Shown piece after piece: positions 16,100-25,537 of a DNA stretch of 64,000 nt (the stretch's first letter is position 1; every line of letters starts with the position of its first letter). Both the position numbers and the translations under genes were made by a program. Location: contig NC_011071.1 of the NCBI RefSeq assembly GCF_000020665.1, positions 1,044,501-1,108,500 of the forward strand. Direction: 5' to 3'. Source of the DNA: Stenotrophomonas maltophilia R551-3 (GTDB taxonomy: Bacteria > Pseudomonadota > Gammaproteobacteria > Xanthomonadales > Xanthomonadaceae). The notes under the pieces are model-generated. The model saw only the letters and a program-made list of their open reading frames with translations. It ran no database searches and was not told the origin of the DNA.

Positions 16100-18173
16100 T
16101 GGTGCCGGTCACCACGCGCGGGTAGCCGGCGAAGCAGTCGCCAAAAGTGCGGCACGGCGCGTAGTAGCGCTTGCCGGTGAGGTTGGTGATGTTCAATGCC
16201 ATCGTCCAGTCGGTCACCTGCACTTCCAGCAATGCATCGGCCAGCGTATAGCTGGGCGTGATGATGCGCCCGCCATTGCCCAGCGACACCGTATTGCCGA
16301 CATGGCGCACGCCCAGGCCCAGGCGCAGGCGTGCGGCATCATCCAGCTGGAAGCCCTTCGACACCCATGCCGAGGCCAGGTCCTGCGGGGTGTCGTTGAG
16401 GCGCTGGCCCACTTCCAATGCGAAGTTGCTGCGGCTGACCTCAGCCTCGTTGCGCGCAACGGCAGCGGTGACCGTCAGGTCGTTGGCGAACTGGAACTGG
16501 CCTTCCAGCTCCACGCCCTTGGAGCGGATCTGCCCGGTCTGCACCACGTTCAGCACATTGTCCGGATCGTTGGTCTGGCGATTGGTTTCGGTGATGCGGT
16601 ACGCCGCCAGCGTCAGCAGCAGGTTGCGCGCGGGTTGCCACTTGATGCCGGCCTCGGACTGGCGCCCGCGCATCGGCTTGAAGGCGTTGCCGAACAGATC
16701 CTGCCCGGACACCGGCAGGAATGACTCGCTGTAGCTCAGGTAGGGCGAAACGCCCGCGCCAAGTTCGCCGATCAGCCCGGCGCGGTAGGTGGTGGCGTTG
16801 TCGGTCTGGCTGGGTTGGCCTTCGGTCTTCGAGCGTGCATGGTCGCGGCGCGCGCCCAGCACCAGCGAGACGCGGTCGGCCCAGCGGATCTGGTCCTGCA
16901 CATAGACACCCAGCTGGGTGGAGGTCTGGTCCGGCTGACGATCCCAGCCACGCACGATCGGTGCGACCGATACCGGAGTGTAGACGTCGATCGGCGTGCC
17001 GGTGGCGTCCAGCCGCTGCAGCTGCTCTTTGTACTGGCTGTAGTCCACGCCGGCCAGCAGCAGATGCTGGAAGGCACCGGTGGCGAAGTCGAACTGCAGC
17101 GCATTGTCGGCGCTGAAGATCTGCACGTCGGGGCGGGTGCCGTAGGCAGTGCGGTTGACCACGCGCCGCTCGGCGTCGATGAAGGGATCAGCCGGATTGC
17201 TGTAACTGTCGACGTACATCTGCTGCAGGGTGGTCCTGCCATCGATGTAACGCACTGCCGAGCGCAGGCTGAGCGTGTCGTTGAAGCTGTGGTCGAACAG
17301 CGCGGTCAGGCTGTACACACGCGAGTCGATGCGGTCGAAGCCGGGATCGCCGATGAAGGTGGACGGGTCGAGGCGGCGTCCGGGCGGGGCCAGCAGGGTC
17401 GCAGCCAGCGGCAGGAACTGCTGGCTGGAGCCGGTCTTGTCATGCTGATAGCTGGCCAGCAGGGTCAAGGTGCTGCGTTCGCCGCGCCAGCTGATCGACG
17501 GTGCCAGATAGACGCGGTCATCCTTCAATACATCGGTCTGCATGTTCGATTCACGCACCAGCCCGACGAAGCGGCCGGCAAGTGTGCCGGCATCGTTCAA
17601 TGCGCCGCCGATGTCACCCTGCAGCTGCCTGCGGTCGAAACTGCCGAGCTGCACGCCGACCTCGCCGTTGAGGGCACCGAAGGCCGGGCGCTTGCTCATC
17701 GCATTGATGATGCCGCCGGTGGCGCCGGCACCGTACAGCACCGAGGACGGGCCGCGCAGCACTTCCACCCGTTCCAGGCCATAGGTTTCCGGGCGGGCGA
17801 GGGGACTGAAACCGTAGCTGCGGCGCAGGCCATCCTGGTACTGCACCGGGTCCAGCCCGCGCACCGAGGTGGCATCGTTGCGGGTATCCAGGCCCCAGGC
17901 ATCGGCGGTGACGCCGGCGCTGTAGCGCAGCACTTCCTGCAGGTTGTGCGCGCCGCGATCGGTGAACAGCTGCTGGGTGACCACGCTGATCGCCTGCGGT
18001 GTCTCGGTCAGGGCGGTGTCGGTCTTGGTCGCGGTGCTGGCCCGCTCGGCCACCACCGTTACCCTGTCCAGGGTGCGCGCCGCCGGGGTGTCCTGGGCCT
18101 GGGCGATGGCCGAGGCCAGCAGGGTGGGCAGGGCGAGCGTGTACAGCAGCGGACGCAACGGCAGAGCGGGCAT
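16083..18173 (-). CDS. TonB-dependent siderophore receptor (FhuA-like)
   Basis: A 696-residue outer-membrane receptor with signal peptide LALPTLLASAIAQA. The TonB-box region is TLDRVTVVAE, the plug holds QAISVVTQQLFTDRG and LERVEVLRGPSSVLYGAGATGGIIN, and the barrel ends GTISYRF. It resembles ferrichrome/hydroxamate-type receptors, but the ligand is not certain. It stands alone on its strand. An AT-rich segment just upstream may be a Fur site, which would give iron repression. Confidence 0.88.
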   Translation of the reverse strand: MPALPLRPLLYTLALPTLLASAIAQAQDTPAARTLDRVTVVAERASTATKTDTALTETPQAISVVTQQLFTDRGAHNLQEVLRYSAGVTADAWGLDTRNDATSVRGLDPVQYQDGLRRSYGFSPLARPETYGLERVEVLRGPSSVLYGAGATGGIINAMSKRPAFGALNGEVGVQLGSFDRRQLQGDIGGALNDAGTLAGRFVGLVRESNMQTDVLKDDRVYLAPSISWRGERSTLTLLASYQHDKTGSSQQFLPLAATLLAPPGRRLDPSTFIGDPGFDRIDSRVYSLTALFDHSFNDTLSLRSAVRYIDGRTTLQQMYVDSYSNPADPFIDAERRVVNRTAYGTRPDVQIFSADNALQFDFATGAFQHLLLAGVDYSQYKEQLQRLDATGTPIDVYTPVSVAPIVRGWDRQPDQTSTQLGVYVQDQIRWADRVSLVLGARRDHARSKTEGQPSQTDNATTYRAGLIGELGAGVSPYLSYSESFLPVSGQDLFGNAFKPMRGRQSEAGIKWQPARNLLLTLAAYRITETNRQTNDPDNVLNVVQTGQIRSKGVELEGQFQFANDLTVTAAVARNEAEVSRSNFALEVGQRLNDTPQDLASAWVSKGFQLDDAARLRLGLGVRHVGNTVSLGNGGRIITPSYTLADALLEVQVTDWTMALNITNLTGKRYYAPCRTFGDCFAGYPRVVTGTISYRF

Positions 18174-18225
18174 CGGGAGTGATCCGGGAAGGGCGGTGAC
18201 GGCGGATTATCCGGATGCTCGCCCG

Positions 18226-18244
18226 CAAATACAAATGATTCCCA
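18226..18244. promoter_or_regulatory. Possible Fur box upstream of the siderophore receptor
   Basis: CAAATACAAATGATTCCCA lies about 50 bp upstream of the receptor start. It is the only AT-rich stretch in the intergenic space and shares roughly half the positions of the 19-bp Fur consensus. The match is weak and rests mostly on position and on the gene it precedes. Confidence 0.3.
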
Positions 18245-18272
18245 AGTGCGATTGAGGTGCCTGAGCCCAGCG

Positions 18273-19658
18273 TCAGGGCAGGCCGTCCGTCGCGCCGCGG
18301 ATGCTCATCCAGGCGCCGCCACCGGGGGCGCTGCCGGCGCGGACACGGAAGCCGTGCAGGCCGGCAATGGCGGCCACGATCGACAGGCCCAGGCCGAATC
18401 CAGGCCCCTGGCCGGCGCTGCTGCTGCCACGGAAGAAGCGCTGGTAGATCAGCGTGCGGTCCTGTGGCGGAATGCCCGGCCCGTTGTCGATCACATCGAT
18501 CCTCGGGGCGCCGTGATCATCGACCGCACGCAGCAGGATGCGGCCGTGTGCAGGGGTGAACTGCAGGGCATTGGACAGCAGGTTGGCCAGCGCTTCGAAC
18601 AGCAGCTCGCGGTCTCCACGCAGCGGGCCCACCTTCGGGTCCACCTGCAGTTCCAGCAGCTGTTGCTTCTCTTCGGCCAGCGGCAGGTAGAACTGGTGAA
18701 GTTCCTGCAGCAGATCGGCGATGTCCACCGCGTCGAAGGCCGAACGTCGCTGGTGGCTCTCCAGCTCGGATACCCGCAGCAGCGCGGCGAAGCGCGCCAT
18801 CAGCATGTCGGTCTCGGCCAGCGCCTTGTCCAGTGGATCGGCATGCGGGTTCTGTTCGTCCAGGCCCACGCGCATGCGGTACAGATGCGCGCGCAGGCGG
18901 GTCAGCGGGGTGCGCAGATCGTGGGCGATGCTGTCGCAGACTCCTTTGACTTCGGTCATCAGCTGTTCGATGCGTTCCAGCATGGCATTGACGATGCTCG
19001 ACAGCCGATCGATCTCGTCGCGACGGCTGGAGACCGGCAGGCGCTGGCCGAGGTCGCCGGCAACAATTCGGTTGGTGGCCGCTTCGATCTGCTGGATACG
19101 TTTCAACGGGCGCCGACGCAGCAGATGCCAGCCCACCAGGCCGGGAATGACGGTCAGCGACACGCCCCACAGCAGTGCATCAAGGATGATGCTGTTGACC
19201 GCCATGAGCTTGCCATTCTGGCGTACGAATACCAGCGTGCGGCCATCGCGGGTCACCACGCCGAGCGCACTGCCGCCGTTGTCGTGGCGGCCATCGGCCA
19301 GCGTCCAACCGTCCACCGCATGCGAGTTGCCATCCAGCGGCAGTCCCTCGGGGATCGCTGTCAGCGGGCCCGCCATCGGCATGCCGGCCTTGTCGAACAA
19401 CCCATAGGTATAGACCTGGTGCAGATCGAAGCGCTGGCTGTCGCGCAATGCTTCATCCAGTGCCGGCCCGTCGAAGCTCATGAACAGGTGGGCGCGCTGC
19501 TGCAGGCCCGATTCGGTCAGGTCACTGAGGTAGTCCGAGATGCGCCAGTACATCACGCCCAGCAGCAGGCTCGACCACGCCACGAACAGAATGCAGTACA
19601 GGCCCAGCAGCCTGCTGCTGGAGGAACGCCAGTGGTCAGGATTGCGCGTCGAAGACAT
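18273..19658 (-). CDS. Sensor histidine kinase
   Basis: A 461-residue inner-membrane kinase. One helix lies near residues 15-35, a periplasmic sensor of about 130 residues follows, then a second helix near 165-185 and a HAMP domain (RRRPLKRIQQIEAATNRIVAG). The H box is SIAHDLRTPLTRL with His about residue 246. N box (LANLLSNALQF), G1 (DNGPGIPP) and G2 (GFGLGLSIV) are all present. Its start overlaps the response-regulator gene by 23 bp, so the two are translated together. The nearby divergent RND pump is its likely target. Confidence 0.92.
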   Translation of the reverse strand: MSSTRNPDHWRSSSSRLLGLYCILFVAWSSLLLGVMYWRISDYLSDLTESGLQQRAHLFMSFDGPALDEALRDSQRFDLHQVYTYGLFDKAGMPMAGPLTAIPEGLPLDGNSHAVDGWTLADGRHDNGGSALGVVTRDGRTLVFVRQNGKLMAVNSIILDALLWGVSLTVIPGLVGWHLLRRRPLKRIQQIEAATNRIVAGDLGQRLPVSSRRDEIDRLSSIVNAMLERIEQLMTEVKGVCDSIAHDLRTPLTRLRAHLYRMRVGLDEQNPHADPLDKALAETDMLMARFAALLRVSELESHQRRSAFDAVDIADLLQELHQFYLPLAEEKQQLLELQVDPKVGPLRGDRELLFEALANLLSNALQFTPAHGRILLRAVDDHGAPRIDVIDNGPGIPPQDRTLIYQRFFRGSSSAGQGPGFGLGLSIVAAIAGLHGFRVRAGSAPGGGAWMSIRGATDGLP

Positions 19659-20319
19659 AGCCGGTTCCACGGACGGTCATGATCGGCTGCGGCCGGCCGG
19701 GTTGTTCGATGCGTTTGCGCACGCGACCGATATGCACGTCGATCAGGTTGGTACCCGGATCGAAGTGGTAGCCCCAGACTTCCTGGAACAGCATGCTGCG
19801 GGTGACCACCTGGCCGGCGTTGCGGACCAGGAATTCGAGCAACTTGAACTCGGTCGGCAGCAGCGCGATTTCATCCCCGCCGCGTCGCGCCGAACGGGTC
19901 ATCAGGTCCAGTTCCAGGTCGCCGGCACGCAGCACGTTGTCGATGGCGCCAGTCGGGCCCTGACGCCGGATCAGCACTTCCACGCGTGCAGCCATCTCGT
20001 CCGAAGCGAAGGGCTTGGTCAGGTAGTCGTCGCCGCCGGCGCGCAGGCCACGCACGCGTTCATCCACGTCCGACAGTGCGCTGATCATCAGCACCGGCGT
20101 GGTGATGCCTTCACGGCGCAGCGTGGTGACCAGGGCCAGCCCGTCGATGCCGGGCAGCATGCGGTCCAGGGTGATCACCGCGTAGTCGCCTGCACGTGCC
20201 AGCGCCAGGCCGTTGCTGCCGTCGCTGGCCAGGTCCACGTCGAAGCCGTGGCTGCGCAGTTCGGTGGCGATCTCCTCGGCGGTGACAAGATCGTCCTCGA
20301 TGGTGAGTACGCGCGGCAT
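19636..20319 (-). CDS. OmpR-family response regulator
   Basis: A 227-residue protein. The receiver domain has acidic residues IEDD, phosphoacceptor Asp about residue 52 in ITLDRMLPG, and the lysine in YLTKPF. The C-terminal winged helix has LLPTEFKLLEFLVRN and VDVHIGRVRKRIE-like text ending in VRGTGYVF. MPRVLTIEDD at 20319 is taken as the start, since upstream ATGs would add an unusual leader. It is divergent from an RND pump operon, a common layout in Stenotrophomonas. Confidence 0.92.
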   Translation of the reverse strand: MPRVLTIEDDLVTAEEIATELRSHGFDVDLASDGSNGLALARAGDYAVITLDRMLPGIDGLALVTTLRREGITTPVLMISALSDVDERVRGLRAGGDDYLTKPFASDEMAARVEVLIRRQGPTGAIDNVLRAGDLELDLMTRSARRGGDEIALLPTEFKLLEFLVRNAGQVVTRSMLFQEVWGYHFDPGTNLIDVHIGRVRKRIEQPGRPQPIMTVRGTGYVFDAQS

Positions 20320-20376
20320 GGGCCAGTGTGCAGAGTGGGACAGGGGCATCCTCGCAATCGTGGGCAGCGACTGCAA

Positions 20377-20392
20377 ATGAAAAATGTTTCAT
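20377..20392. promoter_or_regulatory. ATGAAA-N4-TTTCAT palindrome between two-component system and RND pump
   Basis: Perfect 6-bp arms around AATG lie 57 bp upstream of the response regulator and 80 bp upstream of the pump adaptor. A TATATT at 20427-20432 could be the -10 of the pump promoter. The site could be the response regulator's operator; this is position-based only. Confidence 0.35.
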
Positions 20393-20472
20393 GCGCGATT
20401 TAGCAGGATCGTGCCGCCACGTCTTCTATATTCGGCGCCGAACGCTCCCCCACGCGTGGAACCCTGCAGCCG

Positions 20473-21651
20473 ATGATCCTTCCGAACCCCTCCCGTCCGT
20501 ACCGTGCCTGGCGGCTGCCGCGAACCGCGGGCCTGCCGCTGCTGGCGCTTGCCCTGGCGGGCCTGCTCAGCGCCTGCGGCAAGGACGCGCCCAAGCCCGG
20601 CGCCGCGGCACCGGAGGTGACCGTGCTGACCCTGCGCAGCCAGCCGCTGGCACTGCAGCAGGAACTACCCGGGCGCAGCGTCGCCTCGCAGGAATCGGAC
20701 GTGCGCCCGCAGGTCGATGGCGTGCTGGTGAGGCGGTTGTTCGAGCAGGGCCAGTGGGTGAAGGCCGGGCAGCCACTGTTCCAGATCGAGCCCGCGCTGT
20801 ACCAGGCGGCGCTGAACGAGGCGCAGGCCAACCTGAAGACCGCCGAGGCCGCTGCGGTGACCGCGCGCCTGCGGGCGCAGCGCATGCAGGCGCTGGGCAA
20901 GGACCAGCTGGCCGCGCGCCAGGACGTGGACGATGCGATCGCCAGCGACCAGCAGGCTGCCGCCGCGGCGCAGGCCGCACAGGCGGCACGTGACACCGCC
21001 AGCACACGGCTGGGGTTTGCCACGGTGACCTCGCCGATTGCCGGGCGCATCGGCCGCGCGCTGTTCACGCCGGGGGCGCTGGTCACCTCGGGCCAGGCCG
21101 ATCCACTGGCACGGGTGCAGCAGATGGACCCGATGAACGTGGACATCACCCAGTCCAGCAATGAGTACCTGGCACTGCGCCGCGCCATCGCCGACGGTGG
21201 CGTGCAGGCCGACACAGCACCGGTGCGGCTGCGCCTGTCCGATGGCACCGACTACCCGCTGCCCGGCACGCTGGAATTCGCCGACGTGGACGTGCAGCAG
21301 GAAACCGGCAGCATCACCCTGCGGGCGCGTTTCCCCAATCCGGATGGGCAGCTGCTGCCGGGCATGTATGTGCGCGCATTGGTGGGGCAGGGGACCCGCC
21401 AGCAGGCGCTGCTGGTGCCACAGGCCGCGGTCGATCGCAGCCCCGAGGGCGAGGCGCAGGCGTGGCTGGTGGACAAGGACGGCAAGGCGCGGCTGCGCCT
21501 GTTCCGCACCGCGCGTGCGGTGGGCGATCAGTGGCTGGTGCTCGATGGCCTGGCCGCCGGTGAGCAGGTGGTGGTAGCCGGCGCGCAGGGCCTGGCCGAT
21601 GGCATGACGGTACGGGTGAAGCCTGCACCGGCACCGGCCGGGAAGGACTGA
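20473..21651 (+). CDS. RND efflux periplasmic adaptor (membrane fusion protein)
   Basis: A 392-residue AcrA-type lipoprotein. The lipobox is LSAC with the lipidated Cys about residue 35. A biotinyl-lipoyl region follows (VRPQVDGVLVRRLFEQGQWVKAGQPLFQIEP), then an alpha-hairpin of heptad-like Ala/Gln repeats (LNEAQANLKTAEAAAVTARL), the second lipoyl half (ATVTSPIAGRIGRALFTPGALV) and a beta-barrel domain. It links the inner-membrane pump to an outer-membrane channel. It is encoded four bases ahead of the RND gene and divergent from the two-component system. Confidence 0.93.
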   Translation: MILPNPSRPYRAWRLPRTAGLPLLALALAGLLSACGKDAPKPGAAAPEVTVLTLRSQPLALQQELPGRSVASQESDVRPQVDGVLVRRLFEQGQWVKAGQPLFQIEPALYQAALNEAQANLKTAEAAAVTARLRAQRMQALGKDQLAARQDVDDAIASDQQAAAAAQAAQAARDTASTRLGFATVTSPIAGRIGRALFTPGALVTSGQADPLARVQQMDPMNVDITQSSNEYLALRRAIADGGVQADTAPVRLRLSDGTDYPLPGTLEFADVDVQQETGSITLRARFPNPDGQLLPGMYVRALVGQGTRQQALLVPQAAVDRSPEGEAQAWLVDKDGKARLRLFRTARAVGDQWLVLDGLAAGEQVVVAGAQGLADGMTVRVKPAPAPAGKD

Positions 21652-21655
21652 GCAG

Positions 21656-24600
21656 ATGCTGCCGCGCTTCTTCATCCATCGCCCGGTATTCGCCTGGGTC
21701 CTGGCGATCTGCATCATGGCCTTCGGCACCATCGCGGTGACCCAGCTGCCGGTGGAGCAGTACCCGGACATCGCACCACCGCAGGTCAACATCACCGCGA
21801 ACTACACCGGTGCCTCGGCGCAGACGGTGGAAGACAGCGTCACCCAGGTAATCGAACAGCAGATCAAGGGCATCGATCACCTGTTGTATTTCTCATCGAC
21901 CAGTTCGTCATCGGGGCAGGCGCGCATCACGGTCACCTTCGACCAGAGCGCCAACCCGGATATTGCCCAGGTGCAGGTGCAGAACAGTGTCAACCAGGCC
22001 ATCAACCGGCTGCCGCAGGAAGTGCAGCAGCAGGGCGTGACGGTGGCCAAGTCGCAGGGCGACTCGCTGATGGTGGTCTCGCTGTACGACACCAGCCGGC
22101 GCATGGAGCGCGTGGACGTCTCCGATTTCCTGGTCAGCAACGTGCAGGATCCGATCAGCCGCATTCCCGGTGTCGGCGAGATCAACGTGTTCGGCTCGGC
22201 TTACGCAATGCGCGTGTGGCTGGACCCGCACAAGCTGCGCGCCTATGACCTGATGCCGTCGGACGTGCGCGCTGCGATCCAGGCGCAGAACACGCAGGTG
22301 ACGGCGGGTGAGCTGGGCGCGATGCCGTCCAGCCCGACGCAGAGCCTCAACGCTACGGTGACCGCGCAGTCGCGCCTGCAGACCCCCGAGCAGTTCCGCG
22401 CGATCATCCTGCGCACGCTGCCCAATGGTGCTGCGGTGTTGCTGGGTGACGTCGCACGGGTCGAGATCGGCGCGGAGAACTACCAGACCAGCAGCTATCT
22501 CAACGGTTATCCGGCGGCCGGCTTCTCGGTCACCCTGGCCTCGGGTGCCAACGCATTGGCTACTGCCGATGCAGTGCGCGCGGAGATCGAACGGCTGCGG
22601 CCGACTTTCCCGCCGGGGTTGCAGGTGGCCTATCCGCGTGACAGCACGCCGTTCGTGCGGGTCTCGATCGAGGGGGTCATCCACACCCTGATCGAAGCCA
22701 TCGTGCTGGTGGTGGTGGTGATGTTCCTGTTCCTGCAGAACCTGCGCGCCACGCTGATCCCGGCGATTACCGTGCCGGTGGTGCTGCTGGGTACCTTCGG
22801 CGTGCTGGCCGTTGCCGGATTCACCATCAACACGTTGACGTTGTTCGCGATGGTGCTGGCGATCGGCCTGCTGGTCGACGATGCGATCGTGGTGGTGGAG
22901 AACGTGGAGCGCATCATCCACGAAGAACATCTGCCACCGCGCGAAGCGACCGAAAAGTCGATGGGCGAGATCACCGGCGCATTGATCGGCATCACCGTGG
23001 TACTGGGTGCGGTGTTCCTGCCGATGGCGCTGTTCGGCGGTTCCACCGGCATCATCTACCGGCAGTTCTCGATCACCATCGCATCTGCCATGGCATTGTC
23101 GGCGCTGGTGGCGCTGACGCTGACCCCGGCGCTGTGCGCGACCCTGCTCAAGCCGTCTTCGGCGCAGAAACCGCAGGGCCGCTTCTTCCGGGCGTTCAAC
23201 CGCGGCGTCGAGCGCAGCCAGCTGGCCTACCAGGGCAGACTCGGCGGCGTCGTCTCCCGGCCGCGGCGCTGGATGGCGTTCTACCTGCTGCTGGTGATCG
23301 CCATGGTAGCGCTGTACGCGCGCATGCCCACCGGCTTCCTGCCGGTGGAGGACCAAGGCCAGGTGACCTTCCAGTTCTCCACGCCGGAGGGCACGCCGAT
23401 GGCGCGTACCGAGGCGCTGGGCGAACAGATCAGCCGCTACTTCATGGAGCACGAGAAGCAGAACCTGGATGTGGTGTTCGTGGTGGTCGGCCGTAACAAT
23501 GCCGGCACCGGCCAGAACGCGGGGCAGGGCTTTCTCGCACTGAAACCCTGGGATGAGCGCACGGGCGACAACACCGCTGCAGCGATCATCAAACGCGCCA
23601 ATGCCTACTTCCGCAGCTTGCCGGATGCCAAGGTCAATGTACTGGCACCGCCGGCAGTGCGTGGACTGGGCCAGTCCAGCGGCTTCGAACTGTGGCTGCA
23701 GGACACCAGCGCGGCCGGGCGCGTGGCCCTGCAGGCGGCGCAGGAACAGGTGGTGCGCGCGGCCGGCGAAGACGACGGGCTCACCTCGGTGCGCTTGAAC
23801 GGTCTGGGCGACAAGGCCGAGCTGCGGCTGGACATCGACCACGCCCAGGCCAGCGCGCTCGGCCTGGCCCAGGCCGACATCAATTCGACGTTGTCCGCGG
23901 CCTGGGGCGGCAGCTACATCAACGACTTCCTCGACCGTGGCCGGGTCAAGCGTGTCTATATGCAGGGCGACCAGCCCTACCGCAGCGTGCCCGACGACAT
24001 CGGCCAGTGGTATGTGCGCGGCGGCACTGGGCAGATGGCCTCGTTCGCCAGTTTCGCCAGCAGCCACTGGGCGCGTGGGCCGCAGCTGCAGCAGCGCTTC
24101 AACGGCCTGCCGGCGATGCAGATCCAGGGCAGCGCCGCTGAAGGCCGCAGTTCGGGCGAGGCGATGCAGCGCATGCAGGCGCTGGTTGCCGATCAACCCG
24201 GGTTCGACCTGCAGTGGAGTGGCCTGTCCTACCAGGAACAATTGGCCAGCAACCAGACGTTGTGGCTGTACACCGCCTCCATCGCCTTCATCTTCTTGTG
24301 CCTGGCGGCGCTCTATGAGAGCTGGACGGTGCCGGTGGCGGTGGTGCTGGTGATCCCCCTGGGCGTGATCGGTACCGTGCTGGCGACCACGGCGGCCGGG
24401 TTCGTCAACGACATCTACTTCCAGGTCGGCTTGCTGACCACCATCGGCCTGTCGGCCAAGAACGCGATCCTGATCGTTGAGTTTGCCGAAGCCCGCTATC
24501 GCGCCGGCAGTTCGGCGGTGGAGGCGGCGCTGCAGGGCGCACGCCTGCGCCTGCGTCCGATCGTGATGACGTCGTTGGCATTTGTGGCCGGTGTGATTCC

Positions 24601-24757
24601 GTTGGCGTTGGCCACCGGTGCGGGTGCGGTCAGCCGTCGTGAAATCGGCATGAGCGTGATCGGCGGCATGCTCTCCGGCACGGTGCTGGCGGTGTTGCTG
24701 GTGCCGTTGTTCTTCGTGCTGGTACGCCGCCTGGGAGGTTCACGGCCGCAGCACTGA
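21656..24757 (+). CDS. RND multidrug efflux pump, AcrB/HAE1 type
   Basis: A 1033-residue inner-membrane proton antiporter with twelve helices. It begins MLPRFFIHRPVFAWVLAI, typical of AcrB. The proton-relay pair is in AIGLLVDDAIVVVENVER, and the relay lysine in LSAKNAILIVEFAEAR. Two large periplasmic domains separate helices 1-2 and 7-8. No outer-membrane factor gene follows, so it must borrow a TolC-type channel from elsewhere. Several Sme pumps of S. maltophilia lack their own channel; which of them this is, if any, cannot be told from gene order alone, so no symbol is given. Confidence 0.94.
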   Translation: MLPRFFIHRPVFAWVLAICIMAFGTIAVTQLPVEQYPDIAPPQVNITANYTGASAQTVEDSVTQVIEQQIKGIDHLLYFSSTSSSSGQARITVTFDQSANPDIAQVQVQNSVNQAINRLPQEVQQQGVTVAKSQGDSLMVVSLYDTSRRMERVDVSDFLVSNVQDPISRIPGVGEINVFGSAYAMRVWLDPHKLRAYDLMPSDVRAAIQAQNTQVTAGELGAMPSSPTQSLNATVTAQSRLQTPEQFRAIILRTLPNGAAVLLGDVARVEIGAENYQTSSYLNGYPAAGFSVTLASGANALATADAVRAEIERLRPTFPPGLQVAYPRDSTPFVRVSIEGVIHTLIEAIVLVVVVMFLFLQNLRATLIPAITVPVVLLGTFGVLAVAGFTINTLTLFAMVLAIGLLVDDAIVVVENVERIIHEEHLPPREATEKSMGEITGALIGITVVLGAVFLPMALFGGSTGIIYRQFSITIASAMALSALVALTLTPALCATLLKPSSAQKPQGRFFRAFNRGVERSQLAYQGRLGGVVSRPRRWMAFYLLLVIAMVALYARMPTGFLPVEDQGQVTFQFSTPEGTPMARTEALGEQISRYFMEHEKQNLDVVFVVVGRNNAGTGQNAGQGFLALKPWDERTGDNTAAAIIKRANAYFRSLPDAKVNVLAPPAVRGLGQSSGFELWLQDTSAAGRVALQAAQEQVVRAAGEDDGLTSVRLNGLGDKAELRLDIDHAQASALGLAQADINSTLSAAWGGSYINDFLDRGRVKRVYMQGDQPYRSVPDDIGQWYVRGGTGQMASFASFASSHWARGPQLQQRFNGLPAMQIQGSAAEGRSSGEAMQRMQALVADQPGFDLQWSGLSYQEQLASNQTLWLYTASIAFIFLCLAALYESWTVPVAVVLVIPLGVIGTVLATTAAGFVNDIYFQVGLLTTIGLSAKNAILIVEFAEARYRAGSSAVEAALQGARLRLRPIVMTSLAFVAGVIPLALATGAGAVSRREIGMSVIGGMLSGTVLAVLLVPLFFVLVRRLGGSRPQH

Positions 24758-24857
24758 GAGTGGACCGCCGCTGTCATCTGACTGCCGCAGGGCCCTCACC
24801 GGTTCTTTGCCCAGGCATCGCTAGCGTACAGGTCCCCGTCCCCCACGGAGACCCGCC

Positions 24858-25031
24858 ATGTGGCTGCTCGACCATCTCTGGCCTGGCCGTAGGCCTGTTC
24901 CTCCTCCGGTCGCCACCGAACCGCAGGCGACGCCCCGCCGGCCCTGGCTGAAGCGCCCGGTGCGGGCCGGCCGCAGCGGCATGGCCCCCTGGCAGAAGGT
25001 TGCCGCACCGCCACGACGCACTCGCCACTAA
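24858..25031 (+). CDS. Small basic proline/arginine-rich ORF, 57 residues, hypothetical
   Basis: ATG 24858 follows a GGAG at 24847-24850 and opens 57 codons rich in Pro and Arg (MWLLDHLWPGRRPVPPP at the start, APPRRTRH at the end). No domain was recognised. Its TAA at 25029-25031 overlaps the stop of the convergent GFA gene. The ribosome site and tidy fit into the gap support it; the biased composition is what random high-GC sequence also gives. Confidence 0.4.
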   Translation: MWLLDHLWPGRRPVPPPVATEPQATPRRPWLKRPVRAGRSGMAPWQKVAAPPRRTRH

Positions 25032-25432
25032 CCGGTGCGGTCGGCGGGATGGTTGACCCCATCGTTGACTGGGATCACACCCAGCGCGAACGGGTCGATG
25101 CCTTCCAGGCAGGCCACGTTGTAGCCGTACTGTTCCGGGTTGGAGCGGCGCCGGTGATGGGTGTAGATGCCGCACACGCCACAGAAATAGTGCTCGGCCA
25201 CATGGGTGTTGAACTGGTACAGCTGCAGGTGGTTCTGCCCGCGCACCACCTGCAGGCCCGCGCGGCTGACGCTGGCGGCAATGGCCCCCCGGCGCCGGCA
25301 CATCGAGCAGTCGCAGCGGCGGGGTTCGACAATACCGTCCGGCAGGTCCAGCAGCAGTTCGACCGTGCCGCAGTGGCAGGTGGCTCGGTGCCGGGGTTGG
25401 ACCGGAACGCCGGCCACGGAAGTGATGCCCAT
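25028..25432 (-). CDS. GFA-family (glutathione-dependent formaldehyde-activating/CENP-V fold) protein
   Basis: A 134-residue zinc protein. ATCHCGTVELLLDLP gives the C-x-C pair, RCDCSMCRRRGA the second cysteine cluster, and HYFCGVCGIYTHHRR the third, matching the Gfa/CENP-V zinc fold. Family members include formaldehyde-glutathione activating enzymes, but most are uncharacterised, so only the fold is claimed. The gene stands alone. Confidence 0.87.
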   Translation of the reverse strand: MGITSVAGVPVQPRHRATCHCGTVELLLDLPDGIVEPRRCDCSMCRRRGAIAASVSRAGLQVVRGQNHLQLYQFNTHVAEHYFCGVCGIYTHHRRRSNPEQYGYNVACLEGIDPFALGVIPVNDGVNHPADRTG

Positions 25433-25537
25433 CGTTGCTCCTGTGAAGTGAACCTGGCCGCAGAGGCCGCCGCCGACGGTGCGCCGCCCAGCCTGAACGG
25501 TCCGTAGATGCCACGGTGAACCCGCTTGTGGCTAACT

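Noticed and set aside
18226..18244. Calling the AT-rich site a firm Fur box
   Set aside because: Too few consensus matches; kept only as a low-confidence candidate.
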